Below are positions 1 to 8,211 of a stretch of DNA of 64,000 bases, piece by piece. The notes beneath the pieces were generated by a model. The model saw nothing but the letters and a program-made list of their open reading frames with translations, searched no databases and was not told the origin of the DNA. Both the position numbers and the translations under genes were made by a program. Source of the DNA: Agromyces rhizosphaerae (GTDB taxonomy: Bacteria; Actinomycetota; Actinomycetes; Actinomycetales; Microbacteriaceae); contig NZ_BSDP01000001.1 in the NCBI RefSeq assembly GCF_027925245.1, positions 1,302,001 to 1,366,000 on the forward strand, given 5' to 3'. The first letter of the stretch is position 1. Every line of letters starts with the position of its first letter.

Positions 1-481
1 TCGGCCCGAGGTGCCGGAATCGCTTGTTCAGGTCGCCCGACTCCATGTGGAGCACGGTGCGGTACGCGCTGCCGGTGAGCACGACCGCGTCATGATCGTG
101 CGGGTACTGGTTCAGCAGGATCTGCGCGACGAGCGACCCGAGCGAGTGCCCTATGAGGATGAGCGGCAGGTCGGGGTGCGCCTCGCGCGCGATGCCGGTG
201 AGCTGGTGCACCGCGTCGATCAGCCCGCGGATGCCCCCGGGGCCGGGACGGCCCATGCGCGTGAGGTCGCCGCCGTGCTGCTCGAACCCGGTCTGCCCGT
301 GGCCGCGATGATCGTCGGCGAACACGCTGTACCCGGCATCCGTCAATGCATCGAAGAGCAGGTCGTAGCGCCCGACGTGCTCGCCCACGCCGTGCACGAA
401 CTGCACGACCGCCCGCGGCTCGTCGGCCTCGCGGCGCAGGTAGTGGATGTGCACGCCGTGCGCGTCGGTGAACCGCTCCAT
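1..481 (-). CDS. Alpha/beta hydrolase, monoacylglycerol-lipase-like (3' end outside window)
   Basis: N-terminal 160 residues of a serine hydrolase of the Hydrolase_4/S33 type, which includes monoacylglycerol lipases and lysophospholipases. The protein starts MERFTDAHG. It shows the oxyanion-region HGVGEHVGRY at about residue 35, DDHRGHGQ at about 60, and the nucleophile elbow GHSLGS at about 105, whose serine would be catalytic. The acid and histidine of the triad lie beyond the left edge. No signal peptide is visible, so it is probably cytosolic. It lies 46 bases downstream of the transglutaminase-like gene on the same strand and may be co-transcribed. The substrate cannot be told from this fragment. 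Confidence 0.8.
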   Translation of the reverse strand, partial: MERFTDAHGVHIHYLRREADEPRAVVQFVHGVGEHVGRYDLLFDALTDAGYSVFADDHRGHGQTGFEQHGGDLTRMGRPGPGGIRGLIDAVHQLTGIAREAHPDLPLILIGHSLGSLVAQILLNQYPHDHDAVVLTGSAYRTVLHMESGDLNKRFRHLGP

Positions 482-527
482 GCGTTCATCCTCGCAGAGC
501 GGCCGGGCCGCCCCGCTGTCGAAACGC

Positions 528-1373
528 TCAGGCCTCGCGCGTGATCTGCACGGTCACGAACATCTCGGATGCCCCAGGGCTCGCGTACACCCCGCGCAGC
601 GGCGCCACGTCGTGGTAGTCGCGGCCGCGCGCCACGAGCACGTGCCGCTCGCCGATCTCGATGAGGTTCGTGGGGTCGTAGCCACGCCAGTCGCCCGCGT
701 ACCACTCGACCCACGCGTGCGACTCGCCGGTGACGGCCACGCCGAGCGGGGTGTCGTGGTTCGGGTGCAGGTACCCCGAGACGTACCGTGCGGGGATGCC
801 CAGCGAGCGCAGCGCGCCCAGCGTCACGTGCGCGATGTCCTGGCAGACGCCCTTGCGGTGCTCCCACGCCTCGGTCGCGGTGGAGTGCACGCCGGTGACG
901 CCCGGCATGTACTCGAGCGCCTCGCCGACGGCCTGCGCCACGGCGAGCGCCGTCTCGGCGACCGAGCCGCCGCGGTCGGCGATCGACCGGGCGAGCTCGA
1001 CGACCTCGGCCGGCGGCCGCGTGGCATCCGTCTGCGTGATCTGCTCGACGAACTCGGTGGTCGAGGTCGAGAGCGTGCGCAGCTCGTCCCACGGGATGTC
1101 CACGGGCTCGTGCGGCACGGGGCGCACCTCGACGAGGCTCGACGCGGTGACCGAGAGCTCGCGGTGCGGGGTCAGCACCTCGAAGGTCGAGACGCGCGTG
1201 CCCCAGTAGTCGAGGTACGCGTGCTGTGCGGCGGCGGGACGGATGTCGAGGTTCGACGCGAGCACGAACTGCTCGCCGCCCGAGTACGGCAGCAGCCGGG
1301 CCTCGTTGTACGACGCCGTCGCGGGCTCGTCGTAGGTGAAGCCCGTGCGGTGGACGATGCGGAGCCTGCTCAC
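528..1373 (-). CDS. Transglutaminase-like cysteine protease family protein
   Basis: 281-residue protein with an N-terminal beta-rich domain (residues 1-90, the Bact_transglu_N type) followed by a transglutaminase-like core. The papain-like triad is visible as Cys177 in RKGVCQDIAH, His219 in GESHAWVEW and Asp233 in GYDPTN. Family members act as peptidases or amide-forming/cleaving enzymes; the substrate is unknown. The GTG start overlaps the stop of the alpha-E gene (GTGA), so the two are translationally coupled. Together with the ATP-grasp gene upstream this forms the widespread ATP-grasp/alpha-E/transglutaminase trio. Comparative genomics has proposed that this trio makes or removes a peptide tag; that role is not proven. 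Confidence 0.88.
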   Translation of the reverse strand: MSRLRIVHRTGFTYDEPATASYNEARLLPYSGGEQFVLASNLDIRPAAAQHAYLDYWGTRVSTFEVLTPHRELSVTASSLVEVRPVPHEPVDIPWDELRTLSTSTTEFVEQITQTDATRPPAEVVELARSIADRGGSVAETALAVAQAVGEALEYMPGVTGVHSTATEAWEHRKGVCQDIAHVTLGALRSLGIPARYVSGYLHPNHDTPLGVAVTGESHAWVEWYAGDWRGYDPTNLIEIGERHVLVARGRDYHDVAPLRGVYASPGASEMFVTVQITREA

Positions 1374-2299
1374 GTGATCTCCCCCGTCCAGACCGGCATC
1401 CCGCTCGTCGGGAAGTATCGCTTGCGGATGGCCTCGCTCGCCGCCGAGGTGACCTCCTGGATGTGCTCCATCTTGCCCGACAGGTCGACCGTGATGTCGG
1501 TGATCGGCCGGTACTCGAGCTCGCCGCGGATCTGGCCGAGCAGGCGCCTCGCCTGGTCCTCGACCCCGACCCGGCCGGAGCGCGGGTCGATCTCGCGCAG
1601 CGCCTCCTCGGCGCGGCTCACCGAGTACAGGATCGACCGCGGGAACAGCCGGTCGAGAATGAGGAACTCGGCGGCCGACTCCGACGACGGCATGCCCCGG
1701 TAGCTGCGCAGGTACGCCTCGTAGGCCCCGCAGCTGCGCAGCAGGGTGGTCCACGACGGGCCGGATGCCTCGGTCAGCGACCGGGTCGCGAGCAGGCGCG
1801 CGGTCATGTCGGCCTGCTCGATCGCCCGGCCGAGCGAGAAGAACTGCCAGGCCTCGTCGCGGCTCGCGCCCGTGTTGGCGACGCCGATGGCGAGGGCGGC
1901 GCGGTCGCGCACCCAGCGGAAGAACTCGTGCGTCTTGTCGCTCGCGACCGTCCGCGGCATCCGCGCGTTCGTGGTGTTGAGACACTCCCAGAGCTCGGTC
2001 GAGACGATCTCGCGGGCGCGGCGGGCGTTCTCGCGGGCGCTCGCGATCGAATAGGCGATGGATGCCACGTGGTCGCGGTTCACGGCCAGCAGGTCCATCA
2101 CGTCGGCGCGGTTCAGCTCGACGTCGTCGTTCGGCTCGGAGCCCATGACCGACATGAGCGACCGGCACGCGGTGTCCTCGTCGATCCACGGGTCCTCGAG
2201 CAGCAGCTGGAGGTGCACGTCGAGGATGCGGGCGGTGCCGTCGCTGCGCTCGACGTAGCGGCCGATCCAGAACAGCGACTCGGCGATGCGGCTCAGCAT
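1370..2299 (-). CDS. Alpha-E domain protein
   Basis: 309-residue, largely helical protein beginning MLSRIAESLFWIGRYVERSDG, the hallmark opening of the alpha-E (DUF403) family. Conserved acidic and arginine residues recur, for example the segments near FRWVRDRAAL and GRAIEQADMTARLL. No enzymatic activity is established for the family. It is nearly always encoded beside a circularly permuted ATP-grasp protein and a transglutaminase-like protein, as here. The ATG overlaps the 3' end of the ATP-grasp gene by 7 bases, and its stop overlaps the transglutaminase start, so all three are probably made in fixed ratio. Confidence 0.9.
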   Translation of the reverse strand: MLSRIAESLFWIGRYVERSDGTARILDVHLQLLLEDPWIDEDTACRSLMSVMGSEPNDDVELNRADVMDLLAVNRDHVASIAYSIASARENARRAREIVSTELWECLNTTNARMPRTVASDKTHEFFRWVRDRAALAIGVANTGASRDEAWQFFSLGRAIEQADMTARLLATRSLTEASGPSWTTLLRSCGAYEAYLRSYRGMPSSESAAEFLILDRLFPRSILYSVSRAEEALREIDPRSGRVGVEDQARRLLGQIRGELEYRPITDITVDLSGKMEHIQEVTSAASEAIRKRYFPTSGMPVWTGEIT

Positions 2300-4029
2300 G
2301 ATGCACCACCGCCCCTCGCCTGCTGCTGTTGCTGCTGTTGCTGCTGCAGCCGGGCGTCGGCGTCCTCGTCCTCGGGGGCGCTCGACAGCGGCGGGGCGAC
2401 GTGCGCGGGCTCGACGGTCGGGCCGTTGCCGCCGATGGGGGACATGGCCTCCTCGTTCTCGAGGTCGAGGATGTTCAGCACCCCGGTGGCAGGGCCCGAG
2501 GCCTGCTCGCCGACCAGCTGGCCGGCGTCGCGGTGCACCGGGCGGGCCGTGACGGGCTCGGCCGGACCGTCGCCGACGATCCAGGTGTCCTTCGAGCCGC
2601 CGCCCTGCGACGAGTTCACGACGAGCTGGCCCTCGGGGAGGGCGACGCGGGTGAGTCCGCCGGGCAGCACCCACACGTCGTCGCCGTCGTTGACCGCGAA
2701 GGGGCGGAGGTCGGCGTGCCGGGGCCGCATGCCATCGTCGACGAGCGTCGGGATGGTCGAGAGCTGCACGACCGGCTGCGCGATCCAGCCGCGGGGGTCG
2801 GCCTGGAGCTGGGCGCGGAGCGTGGCCAGTTCCTGCTTCGAGGCATCCGGCCCCACCACCAGGCCCTTGCCGCCCGAGCCGTCGACGGGCTTCACCACGA
2901 GCTCGTCGAGTCGGTCGAGCACCTCCTCGAGCGCGCCGGGCTCCTCGAGCCGCCAGGTGTCGACGTTCGGGAGGATCGGCTCCTCGCCCAGGTAGTAGCG
3001 GATGAGGTCGGGCAGGTACGTGTAGGTCAGCTTGTCGTCGGCGACGCCGTTGCCGACGCCGTTCGCGATCGTGACGTTGCCGAGTCGCGCGGCGAGCAGC
3101 AGGCCCGGCGCGCCGAGCACCGAGTCGTGCCGGAACTGCTGCGGGTCGATGAACTCGTCGTCCACGCGGCGGTAGATGACGTCGACGCGGGTCGGGCCGG
3201 CGGTCGTGCGCATCCAGACCCGGCCGCCCGAGCAGAACAGGTCGCGCCCCTCGACGAGCTCGACGCCCATGAGGCGGGCGAGCAGGGTGTGCTCGAAGTA
3301 GGCCGAGTTGAACACGCCGGGCGTGAGCACGACGATGTTCGGGTCCTCGACGCCCTCGGGTGCGCTCGCCTGGAGCGACTGGAGGAGCCGGTTCGGGTAG
3401 TCGCCGACCGGCTTGACGCGCATCGAGACGAACAGTTCGGGCAGCGTCTGCGCCATGACGCGGCGGTTCGAGATGACGTACGAGACGCCGCTCGGCACGC
3501 GCACGTTGTCCTCGAGGACGCGCCACGCGCCGACCTCGTCACGGATCAGGTCGATGCCCGACACGTGCACGCGCACGTTGTTCGGGGTCTCGATGCCGAC
3601 CGCCTGGCGGTGGAAGTGCTTGGAGGTCGAGATGAGGGATGCCGGGATCACCCCGTCGCGCACGCAGGCCTGCGGGCCGTAGACGTCGGCGAGGAACCGC
3701 TCGAGCGACACGACGCGCTGGCGCACGCCGGCCTCGACCTGGGCCCAGTCGCTCGCGGAGATGACCCGGGGCACCGCGTCGAGCGGGAACGGCCGTTCCT
3801 CGCCCGCGAAGTCGAAGGTCACGCCCTGCGCGAGGTACGAGCTCGCGAGGGCCTCCGTACGTCCGCGCAGCTCGTCCTGGGTCATCCGGGCGAGCGCGGT
3901 GTGGATCTGACGGTACGGAGGGCGCACGCCGACCTCGTCGGACGGGAACATCTCGTCCCACGGCGTGGCGCCCTTCCGCCTGCGCCGGCCCTTGCGGGTC
4001 GCAGCGTAGTCGTCGAAGAGTGTCGCCAT
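2293..4029 (-). CDS. Circularly permuted ATP-grasp protein with C-terminal polyglutamine tail
   Basis: 578-residue protein of the CP_ATPgrasp family, predicted to form amide bonds using ATP, possibly on a peptide. Characteristic segments include VLEDNVRVPSGVSYVISNRR at about 170-190, GVGNGVADDK at about 320 and the glycine-rich KPVDGSGGKGLV at about 380. The N-terminal 20 residues are basic and low in complexity. After about residue 500 the protein becomes Pro/Glu-rich and then carries nine consecutive glutamines (bases about 2318-2347) before ARGGGASC. That tail is outside the usual family and likely disordered. First gene of the three-gene operon. Its promoter should lie in 4030-4160, back to back with the MarR promoter. 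Confidence 0.88.
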   Translation of the reverse strand: MATLFDDYAATRKGRRRRKGATPWDEMFPSDEVGVRPPYRQIHTALARMTQDELRGRTEALASSYLAQGVTFDFAGEERPFPLDAVPRVISASDWAQVEAGVRQRVVSLERFLADVYGPQACVRDGVIPASLISTSKHFHRQAVGIETPNNVRVHVSGIDLIRDEVGAWRVLEDNVRVPSGVSYVISNRRVMAQTLPELFVSMRVKPVGDYPNRLLQSLQASAPEGVEDPNIVVLTPGVFNSAYFEHTLLARLMGVELVEGRDLFCSGGRVWMRTTAGPTRVDVIYRRVDDEFIDPQQFRHDSVLGAPGLLLAARLGNVTIANGVGNGVADDKLTYTYLPDLIRYYLGEEPILPNVDTWRLEEPGALEEVLDRLDELVVKPVDGSGGKGLVVGPDASKQELATLRAQLQADPRGWIAQPVVQLSTIPTLVDDGMRPRHADLRPFAVNDGDDVWVLPGGLTRVALPEGQLVVNSSQGGGSKDTWIVGDGPAEPVTARPVHRDAGQLVGEQASGPATGVLNILDLENEEAMSPIGGNGPTVEPAHVAPPLSSAPEDEDADARLQQQQQQQQQARGGGASC

Positions 4030-4156
4030 TCGTGCAGCCTCTCAGGAAGCGATTACGGCGATGTTACCGATGGTCGCCCGACGCGCGCCGGGGGTTGACC
4101 CGCTCCGGTACCCTGCGGCCCTTCCGCCTCGCATCCCGAGCGCGGACCCTCCCGAT

Positions 4157-4187
4157 TTGCTTAGCAAGGCTAATGAGCTAGGCTAAG
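4157..4187 (+). promoter_or_regulatory. Promoter and candidate MarR operator, leaderless
   Basis: A -35-like TTGCTT (4157-4162) and -10-like TAGGCT (4179-4184) are separated by 16 bp. The -10 ends 8 bases before the GTG at 4193, so the transcript probably starts at or next to the start codon. The same segment holds the perfect inverted repeat TTAGC-AAG-GCTAA (4161-4173) and outer arms CTTAGC (4160-4165) and GCTAAG (4182-4187). Palindromes over the core promoter fit autorepression by the MarR protein. Operator assignment is inference from position. Confidence 0.6.
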
Positions 4188-4192
4188 CGTTC

Positions 4193-4618
4193 GTGCAGAA
4201 GACGATCGCGGAGCAGGGTTCCGACCTGCGGATGGCGGTGTTCCGCCTCTCGCGCCGGCTGCGGGCGCAGAAGGCCGACGACGGCATGAGCGACGGGCAG
4301 TTCGCCGTGCTCGCGGCGCTCTACGTCGACGGTGCGCACACGCTGACCGGGCTCGCCGAGCGCGAGCGCGTGTCGGCGCCCTCGATGAACCGCACCGTCA
4401 ACTGCCTGCAGGACTCCGGCTACGTCGAGCGCTCGGCCGACCCCGACGACGGCCGCAAGACCAACATCTCGCTGAGCGACGCCGGCACGGCGGTCGTGAG
4501 CGAGACCGTGACCAAGCGCGACGCGTGGCTCACCGAACGCGTCAGGGAACTGCCGAAGGAGGACCGCGCGGTGCTCGCGCGGGCCGTCGAGCTGATGGAG
4601 GAGATCGTCAACCGTTGA
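4193..4618 (+). CDS. MarR-family transcriptional regulator
   Basis: 141-residue winged-helix repressor. The core runs from DGQFAVLAALY through TLTGLAERERVSAPSMNRTV (recognition helix) to the wing GYVERSADPDDGRKTNISLSD at about residues 80-102, followed by dimerisation helices. GTG start with no Shine-Dalgarno; a good -10 lies directly upstream, so it is probably leaderless. Its stop overlaps the first codon of the MFS transporter gene. MarR-MFS pairs usually mean that the regulator represses its exporter until a ligand, often an aromatic acid or drug, releases it. The ligand is not known here. Confidence 0.93.
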   Translation: MQKTIAEQGSDLRMAVFRLSRRLRAQKADDGMSDGQFAVLAALYVDGAHTLTGLAERERVSAPSMNRTVNCLQDSGYVERSADPDDGRKTNISLSDAGTAVVSETVTKRDAWLTERVRELPKEDRAVLARAVELMEEIVNR

Positions 4619-6165
4619 GCGCCATGTTCCGTTCGCTCTCGAGCGTCAATTACCGGCTCTGGTTCATCGGGGCCCTCGTGTCGAACATCGGCAGCTGGAT
4701 GCAGGCGACGACCCAGAACTGGGTCGTGCTCACCGAGCTGACCGACAACGACGCCGTCGCCGTGGGCGTCACCATGGCGCTCCAGTTCGGCCCGCAGCTC
4801 GTGCTCGTGCCGATCACGGGCCTCATCGCCGACCGGTTCGACCGCCGGAAGATCCTCATGGTCACGCAGACCGCGCTCATGGTGCTCGGCCTGGCCCTCG
4901 GCGTGCTGCTCATCGCGGGCCACGCCACGATCTGGCACCTCTACGCGTTCGCCCTCGCGCTCGGCATCGTGAACGCGGTCGACGCCCCGGCCCGCCAGAC
5001 CTTCGTGGCCGACCTCGTCGCCGAGCACAACATGTCGAACGCGGTCGCGCTCAACTCGGCCTCGTTCAACGCCGCGCGCCTCATCGGCCCGGCCGTCGCC
5101 GGCTTCCTCATCGTGCTGATCGGCTCCGGCTGGGTGTTCGTGGTGAACGCGGTCACGTTCGTGGCGGTGCTGGGTGCACTCGCGGCACTCCGCGTCGACC
5201 AGCTCCGACCCCGGAAGCCCCGCACGCGCGGACGCGGCGACCTCGCCGCCGGCCTCCACTACGTGCGGCGCCGCCCCGACCTGATCGTGGTCTTCGCGAT
5301 CGTGTTCATCCTCGGCGCCTTCGGCATGAACTTCCCGATCTTCTCGTCGACCATGGCGGTCGAGTTCGGCCGCGGCGCGGGCGAGTACGGCATGCTCTCG
5401 TCGATCCTCGCGATCGGCTCGCTGACCGGCGCGCTGCTCGCCGCCCGTCGCGACCGCGCCCGGCTGCGGGTGATCGTCGGCGCGGCCGGCGCGTTCGGCC
5501 TCGCGACCTTCGCCGCCGTCGTCATGCCGACGTACTGGAGCTTCGCCGCCTCCACGATCCTCATCGGGTTCACCGCGGTAACGCTGCTCACGACCGCGAA
5601 CGGCTACGTGCAGACGACGACCGACCCCGACGTGCGCGGCCGCGTGATGGCGCTCTACATGGCGATCCTCATGGGCGGGGCACCCGTGGGCGCGCCCATC
5701 GTCGGCGCCATCGCGAACGGGCTCGGGCCGCGCTGGGCGCTGGGCGCCGCATCCGTCGCCGCCGTCGTCGCGTGCGGCATCGGACTCGCCTGGATGGTCG
5801 TCGCCCGCGGCCTGCGCATCGTGCGCGACCCGGATGCGCGCTTCGGGCTCGCGGTCACCCACCACGGGCAGGGTCGAGCGGATGCCCCGGGGCTGGTCGA
5901 CGGCGTGCGCCAGCCCGCGCCGGCGATCACGAGTCCCATCGCGGTGGTCGCGGCGAACCCGCCCGAGCACTCGTGCCCGCGCACGCGCCCCGAGCCGCCC
6001 GTGCCCGCCGAGTTCTCCGAGGAGGTCGCGGTGACCTCGCCGATCCCGCTGCCGAAGCGCGGCTGGACGGCGCCGGCCGGGTCCGCGGCGCGGACCGTGC
6101 GCGGCTCCGAGCTCACGTCACGGCGTCGCGAGCCCCGTCGGAACGGCCTGCGCACCCGTCGCTAG
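4615..6165 (+). CDS. MFS transporter, EntS/DHA3-like exporter
   Basis: 516-residue major facilitator protein starting near MFRSLSSVNYRLWFIGALVSN, typical of the enterobactin-exporter-like group. About 12 hydrophobic segments fill residues 1-420, with the loop motif ADRFDRRK at about 75. The last 110 residues are hydrophilic, rich in Pro, Arg and Ala, and probably a disordered cytosolic tail; this is longer than usual. The start is ambiguous. TTG at 4615 overlaps the MarR stop and is 10 bases from GGAGGAGA (4597-4604). ATG at 4624 is the alternative. Probably a proton-driven drug or metabolite exporter controlled by the adjacent MarR protein; substrate unknown. Confidence 0.88.
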   Translation: MSAMFRSLSSVNYRLWFIGALVSNIGSWMQATTQNWVVLTELTDNDAVAVGVTMALQFGPQLVLVPITGLIADRFDRRKILMVTQTALMVLGLALGVLLIAGHATIWHLYAFALALGIVNAVDAPARQTFVADLVAEHNMSNAVALNSASFNAARLIGPAVAGFLIVLIGSGWVFVVNAVTFVAVLGALAALRVDQLRPRKPRTRGRGDLAAGLHYVRRRPDLIVVFAIVFILGAFGMNFPIFSSTMAVEFGRGAGEYGMLSSILAIGSLTGALLAARRDRARLRVIVGAAGAFGLATFAAVVMPTYWSFAASTILIGFTAVTLLTTANGYVQTTTDPDVRGRVMALYMAILMGGAPVGAPIVGAIANGLGPRWALGAASVAAVVACGIGLAWMVVARGLRIVRDPDARFGLAVTHHGQGRADAPGLVDGVRQPAPAITSPIAVVAANPPEHSCPRTRPEPPVPAEFSEEVAVTSPIPLPKRGWTAPAGSAARTVRGSELTSRRREPRRNGLRTRR

Positions 6166-6183
6166 CGCCGCCGGCGCCGAACG

Positions 6184-7368
6184 TCACGCGGGGTCGACCC
6201 ACCCCGTGTAGCCCTCGGCGAGGTAGCGCCGCCCGGCCTCCGAGTCGACCAGCATGTGCAGCTCGGCGAGGCGCCGTCGACGCTCGAACCCGTCCTCGTC
6301 GGGCGTGGAGTGCAGCATCCGGCTCATCCAGGCCGAGAAGTGCTGCGCGCGCCAGATCCTCCGGCCGGCCCGCCTGCCGTACTCGTCGAGCAGCGTGTCG
6401 TCGGGCGTCCGCAGCCACTCCTCGAGCAGCTCGTGCAGCACCACCACGTCGCCGATCGCGAGGTTCAGGCCCTTCGCACCCGTCGGCGGCACGGTGTGCG
6501 CGGCGTCGCCGACGAGCACGACCCGGCCGAGCCGCATCGGCTCCACGACCGATGAGCGGAACCGCAGCACCGTGCGCTCCTGCACCGGCCCCTCCTGGAG
6601 CACGAACCCGTCGGGGCCCGCCACGCGGCGCTGCAGCTCGTGCCAGATGCGCGCGTCGTCCCATTCCGCGGCATCCTCGTCGGGGTCGCACTGGAAGTAG
6701 AGGCGCTGCAGCGTCGGCGTGCGCTGGCTGACCAGCGCGAAGCCGTGCTCCGACTCGGTGTACACGAGCTCGGGCGCGCTGCGCGGCGCCTCGACGATCA
6801 CGCCGAACCACGCGTACGGGTACTCGTGCACCCAGGTGCGCCGCATCTGCTCGGGGAAGCCGTGCCGCACGATCGAGTGCGACCCGTCGGCGCCGACGAC
6901 CAGGTCGGCGCGCACCTCGTACTCCGCGCCGTCGGGGCCCTCGACGCGTGCACCCGGCAGGTCGGACTCCGCGTCCAGCACCTCGGTGACGCGGTGCTCC
7001 CAGCGGATGTCGGCGCCGTCGGCCTCGCACCGGTCGGCGAGGTCCACGAACACGTCGGTCTGCGGGTAGAGCCAGACCGAGCGACCGACCAGCCCGTCGA
7101 AGTCGATCCGGTGCATGCGCCCGTCGAATCGCATGTCGATGCCGTCGTGCCGGTCGCCCTCCTCGATGACCCGGGTCAGGCCGAGGTCGACGAGCGTCGA
7201 CACCGAGCCGGCCTCGAGGATGCCCGCGCGATGCGTGTGCGCGATCTCCGACCTGGAGCGCGATTCGACGACGACGTGGTCGACCCCGCTGCGGTGCAGC
7301 AGCGTCGACAGCAGCAGGCCCGCGGGGCCCGCCCCGATGATGAGAATCCGTGTCCGCTCAGGGGGCAT
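6184..7368 (-). CDS. pobA: 4-hydroxybenzoate 3-monooxygenase (FAD)
   Basis: 394 residues, the usual length of p-hydroxybenzoate hydroxylase. It converts 4-hydroxybenzoate, NAD(P)H and O2 to protocatechuate. FAD-binding marks are all present: GAGPAG at 11-16, the DG motif VVGADGSHS at about 160, and the GD motif VLVGDAAHTVPPTGAKGLN at about 290. The sequence SRSRSEIAHTHRAGILE at about 36-52 matches the conserved substrate and flavin region of PobA. Last gene of a six-gene operon; it begins 28 bases after the IclR stop. Protocatechuate ring-cleavage genes are not in this window. Convergent with the MFS gene 18 bases away. Confidence 0.93.
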   Translation of the reverse strand: MPPERTRILIIGAGPAGLLLSTLLHRSGVDHVVVESRSRSEIAHTHRAGILEAGSVSTLVDLGLTRVIEEGDRHDGIDMRFDGRMHRIDFDGLVGRSVWLYPQTDVFVDLADRCEADGADIRWEHRVTEVLDAESDLPGARVEGPDGAEYEVRADLVVGADGSHSIVRHGFPEQMRRTWVHEYPYAWFGVIVEAPRSAPELVYTESEHGFALVSQRTPTLQRLYFQCDPDEDAAEWDDARIWHELQRRVAGPDGFVLQEGPVQERTVLRFRSSVVEPMRLGRVVLVGDAAHTVPPTGAKGLNLAIGDVVVLHELLEEWLRTPDDTLLDEYGRRAGRRIWRAQHFSAWMSRMLHSTPDEDGFERRRRLAELHMLVDSEAGRRYLAEGYTGWVDPA

Positions 7369-7396
7369 CCGTCTGCTCCGTTCCTCAGGGCCGCGA

Positions 7397-8200
7397 TCAG
7401 CGCACCCGGGTGCGGGTGCGCTGGAGGTCCAGTTCGATCTCGCGGGCCGCAGCCAGCAGGTGCGGCAGGAGATCCTCCTTGATCTCGTCGACGTCGCCGC
7501 GGCGCACCGGCGCCGAGACGTTCACCGCGGCGACGACCTCTCCGGTGATGTCCCGCAGCGGCGCGGCGACCGAGCGCAGCCCGAGCTCGAGTTCCTGGTC
7601 GATGAGCGCCCAGCCCTGCACGCGCACCGCGTCCAGCGCCTCCCGGAGCTCGTCGCGATCGGTGACCGTGCGCGGCGTGAGCGGCGGCAGCTCGACGCGC
7701 GCCAGGAACTCCTCCCGGCGCGCGTCGGATCCGGCACCGAGGATCGCCCGGCCCATCGAGGTCGCGAACGCGGGGAACCGCGTGCCCACCTCGATCGCCG
7801 CCGACATGATGCGGTACGCGCCCACACGGGCGACGTAGACGATGTCCGCGCCGTCGAGCACGGCGACCGACGACGACTCCCCCACCGTCTCCGTGAGCTG
7901 CGTGAGGTGCGGCTGCGCGATGTCCGGGAGGGAGTAGCTCGACAGGTAGGCGTACCCCAGCTCGAGCACGCGGGGCCGCAGCGAGAACTCGCGGCCGTCC
8001 GTGCCCACGTAGCCGAGCTCGACGAGCGTGTGCAGGAAGCGCCGGGCGGACGCGCGGCTCAGTCCGGTCTCGCGCGCGACCTCGCTCAGCGTCAGCGACG
8101 GCGTGAGCGCGCCGAAGGCGCGGATGACCTCCAGCCCGCGCTCGAGCGACTGCACGAAGTCGGGGTCCCTGGCCGGTTCGCCGGCCTGCTCGCCGTTCAT
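7397..8200 (-). CDS. IclR-family regulator, PcaR/PobR-like
   Basis: 267-residue regulator. The winged helix covers residues 17-75, with the helix SEVARETGLSRASARRFLHT typical of the PcaR/PcaU/PobR group. The IclR effector domain follows from about 85 (LPDIAQPHLTQLTETVGESS) to the end. Members of this group sense aromatic acids such as protocatechuate or 4-hydroxybenzoate and usually activate their catabolic operons. It lies between the transporter genes and pobA in one operon, supporting 4-hydroxybenzoate or a close relative as effector. Repeats upstream of the operon at 11788-11816 are a plausible binding site. The specific name pobR or pcaR cannot be chosen from sequence alone. Confidence 0.9.
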   Translation of the reverse strand: MNGEQAGEPARDPDFVQSLERGLEVIRAFGALTPSLTLSEVARETGLSRASARRFLHTLVELGYVGTDGREFSLRPRVLELGYAYLSSYSLPDIAQPHLTQLTETVGESSSVAVLDGADIVYVARVGAYRIMSAAIEVGTRFPAFATSMGRAILGAGSDARREEFLARVELPPLTPRTVTDRDELREALDAVRVQGWALIDQELELGLRSVAAPLRDITGEVVAAVNVSAPVRRGDVDEIKEDLLPHLLAAAREIELDLQRTRTRVR

Positions 8201-8211
8201 CTCGAAGCCGC

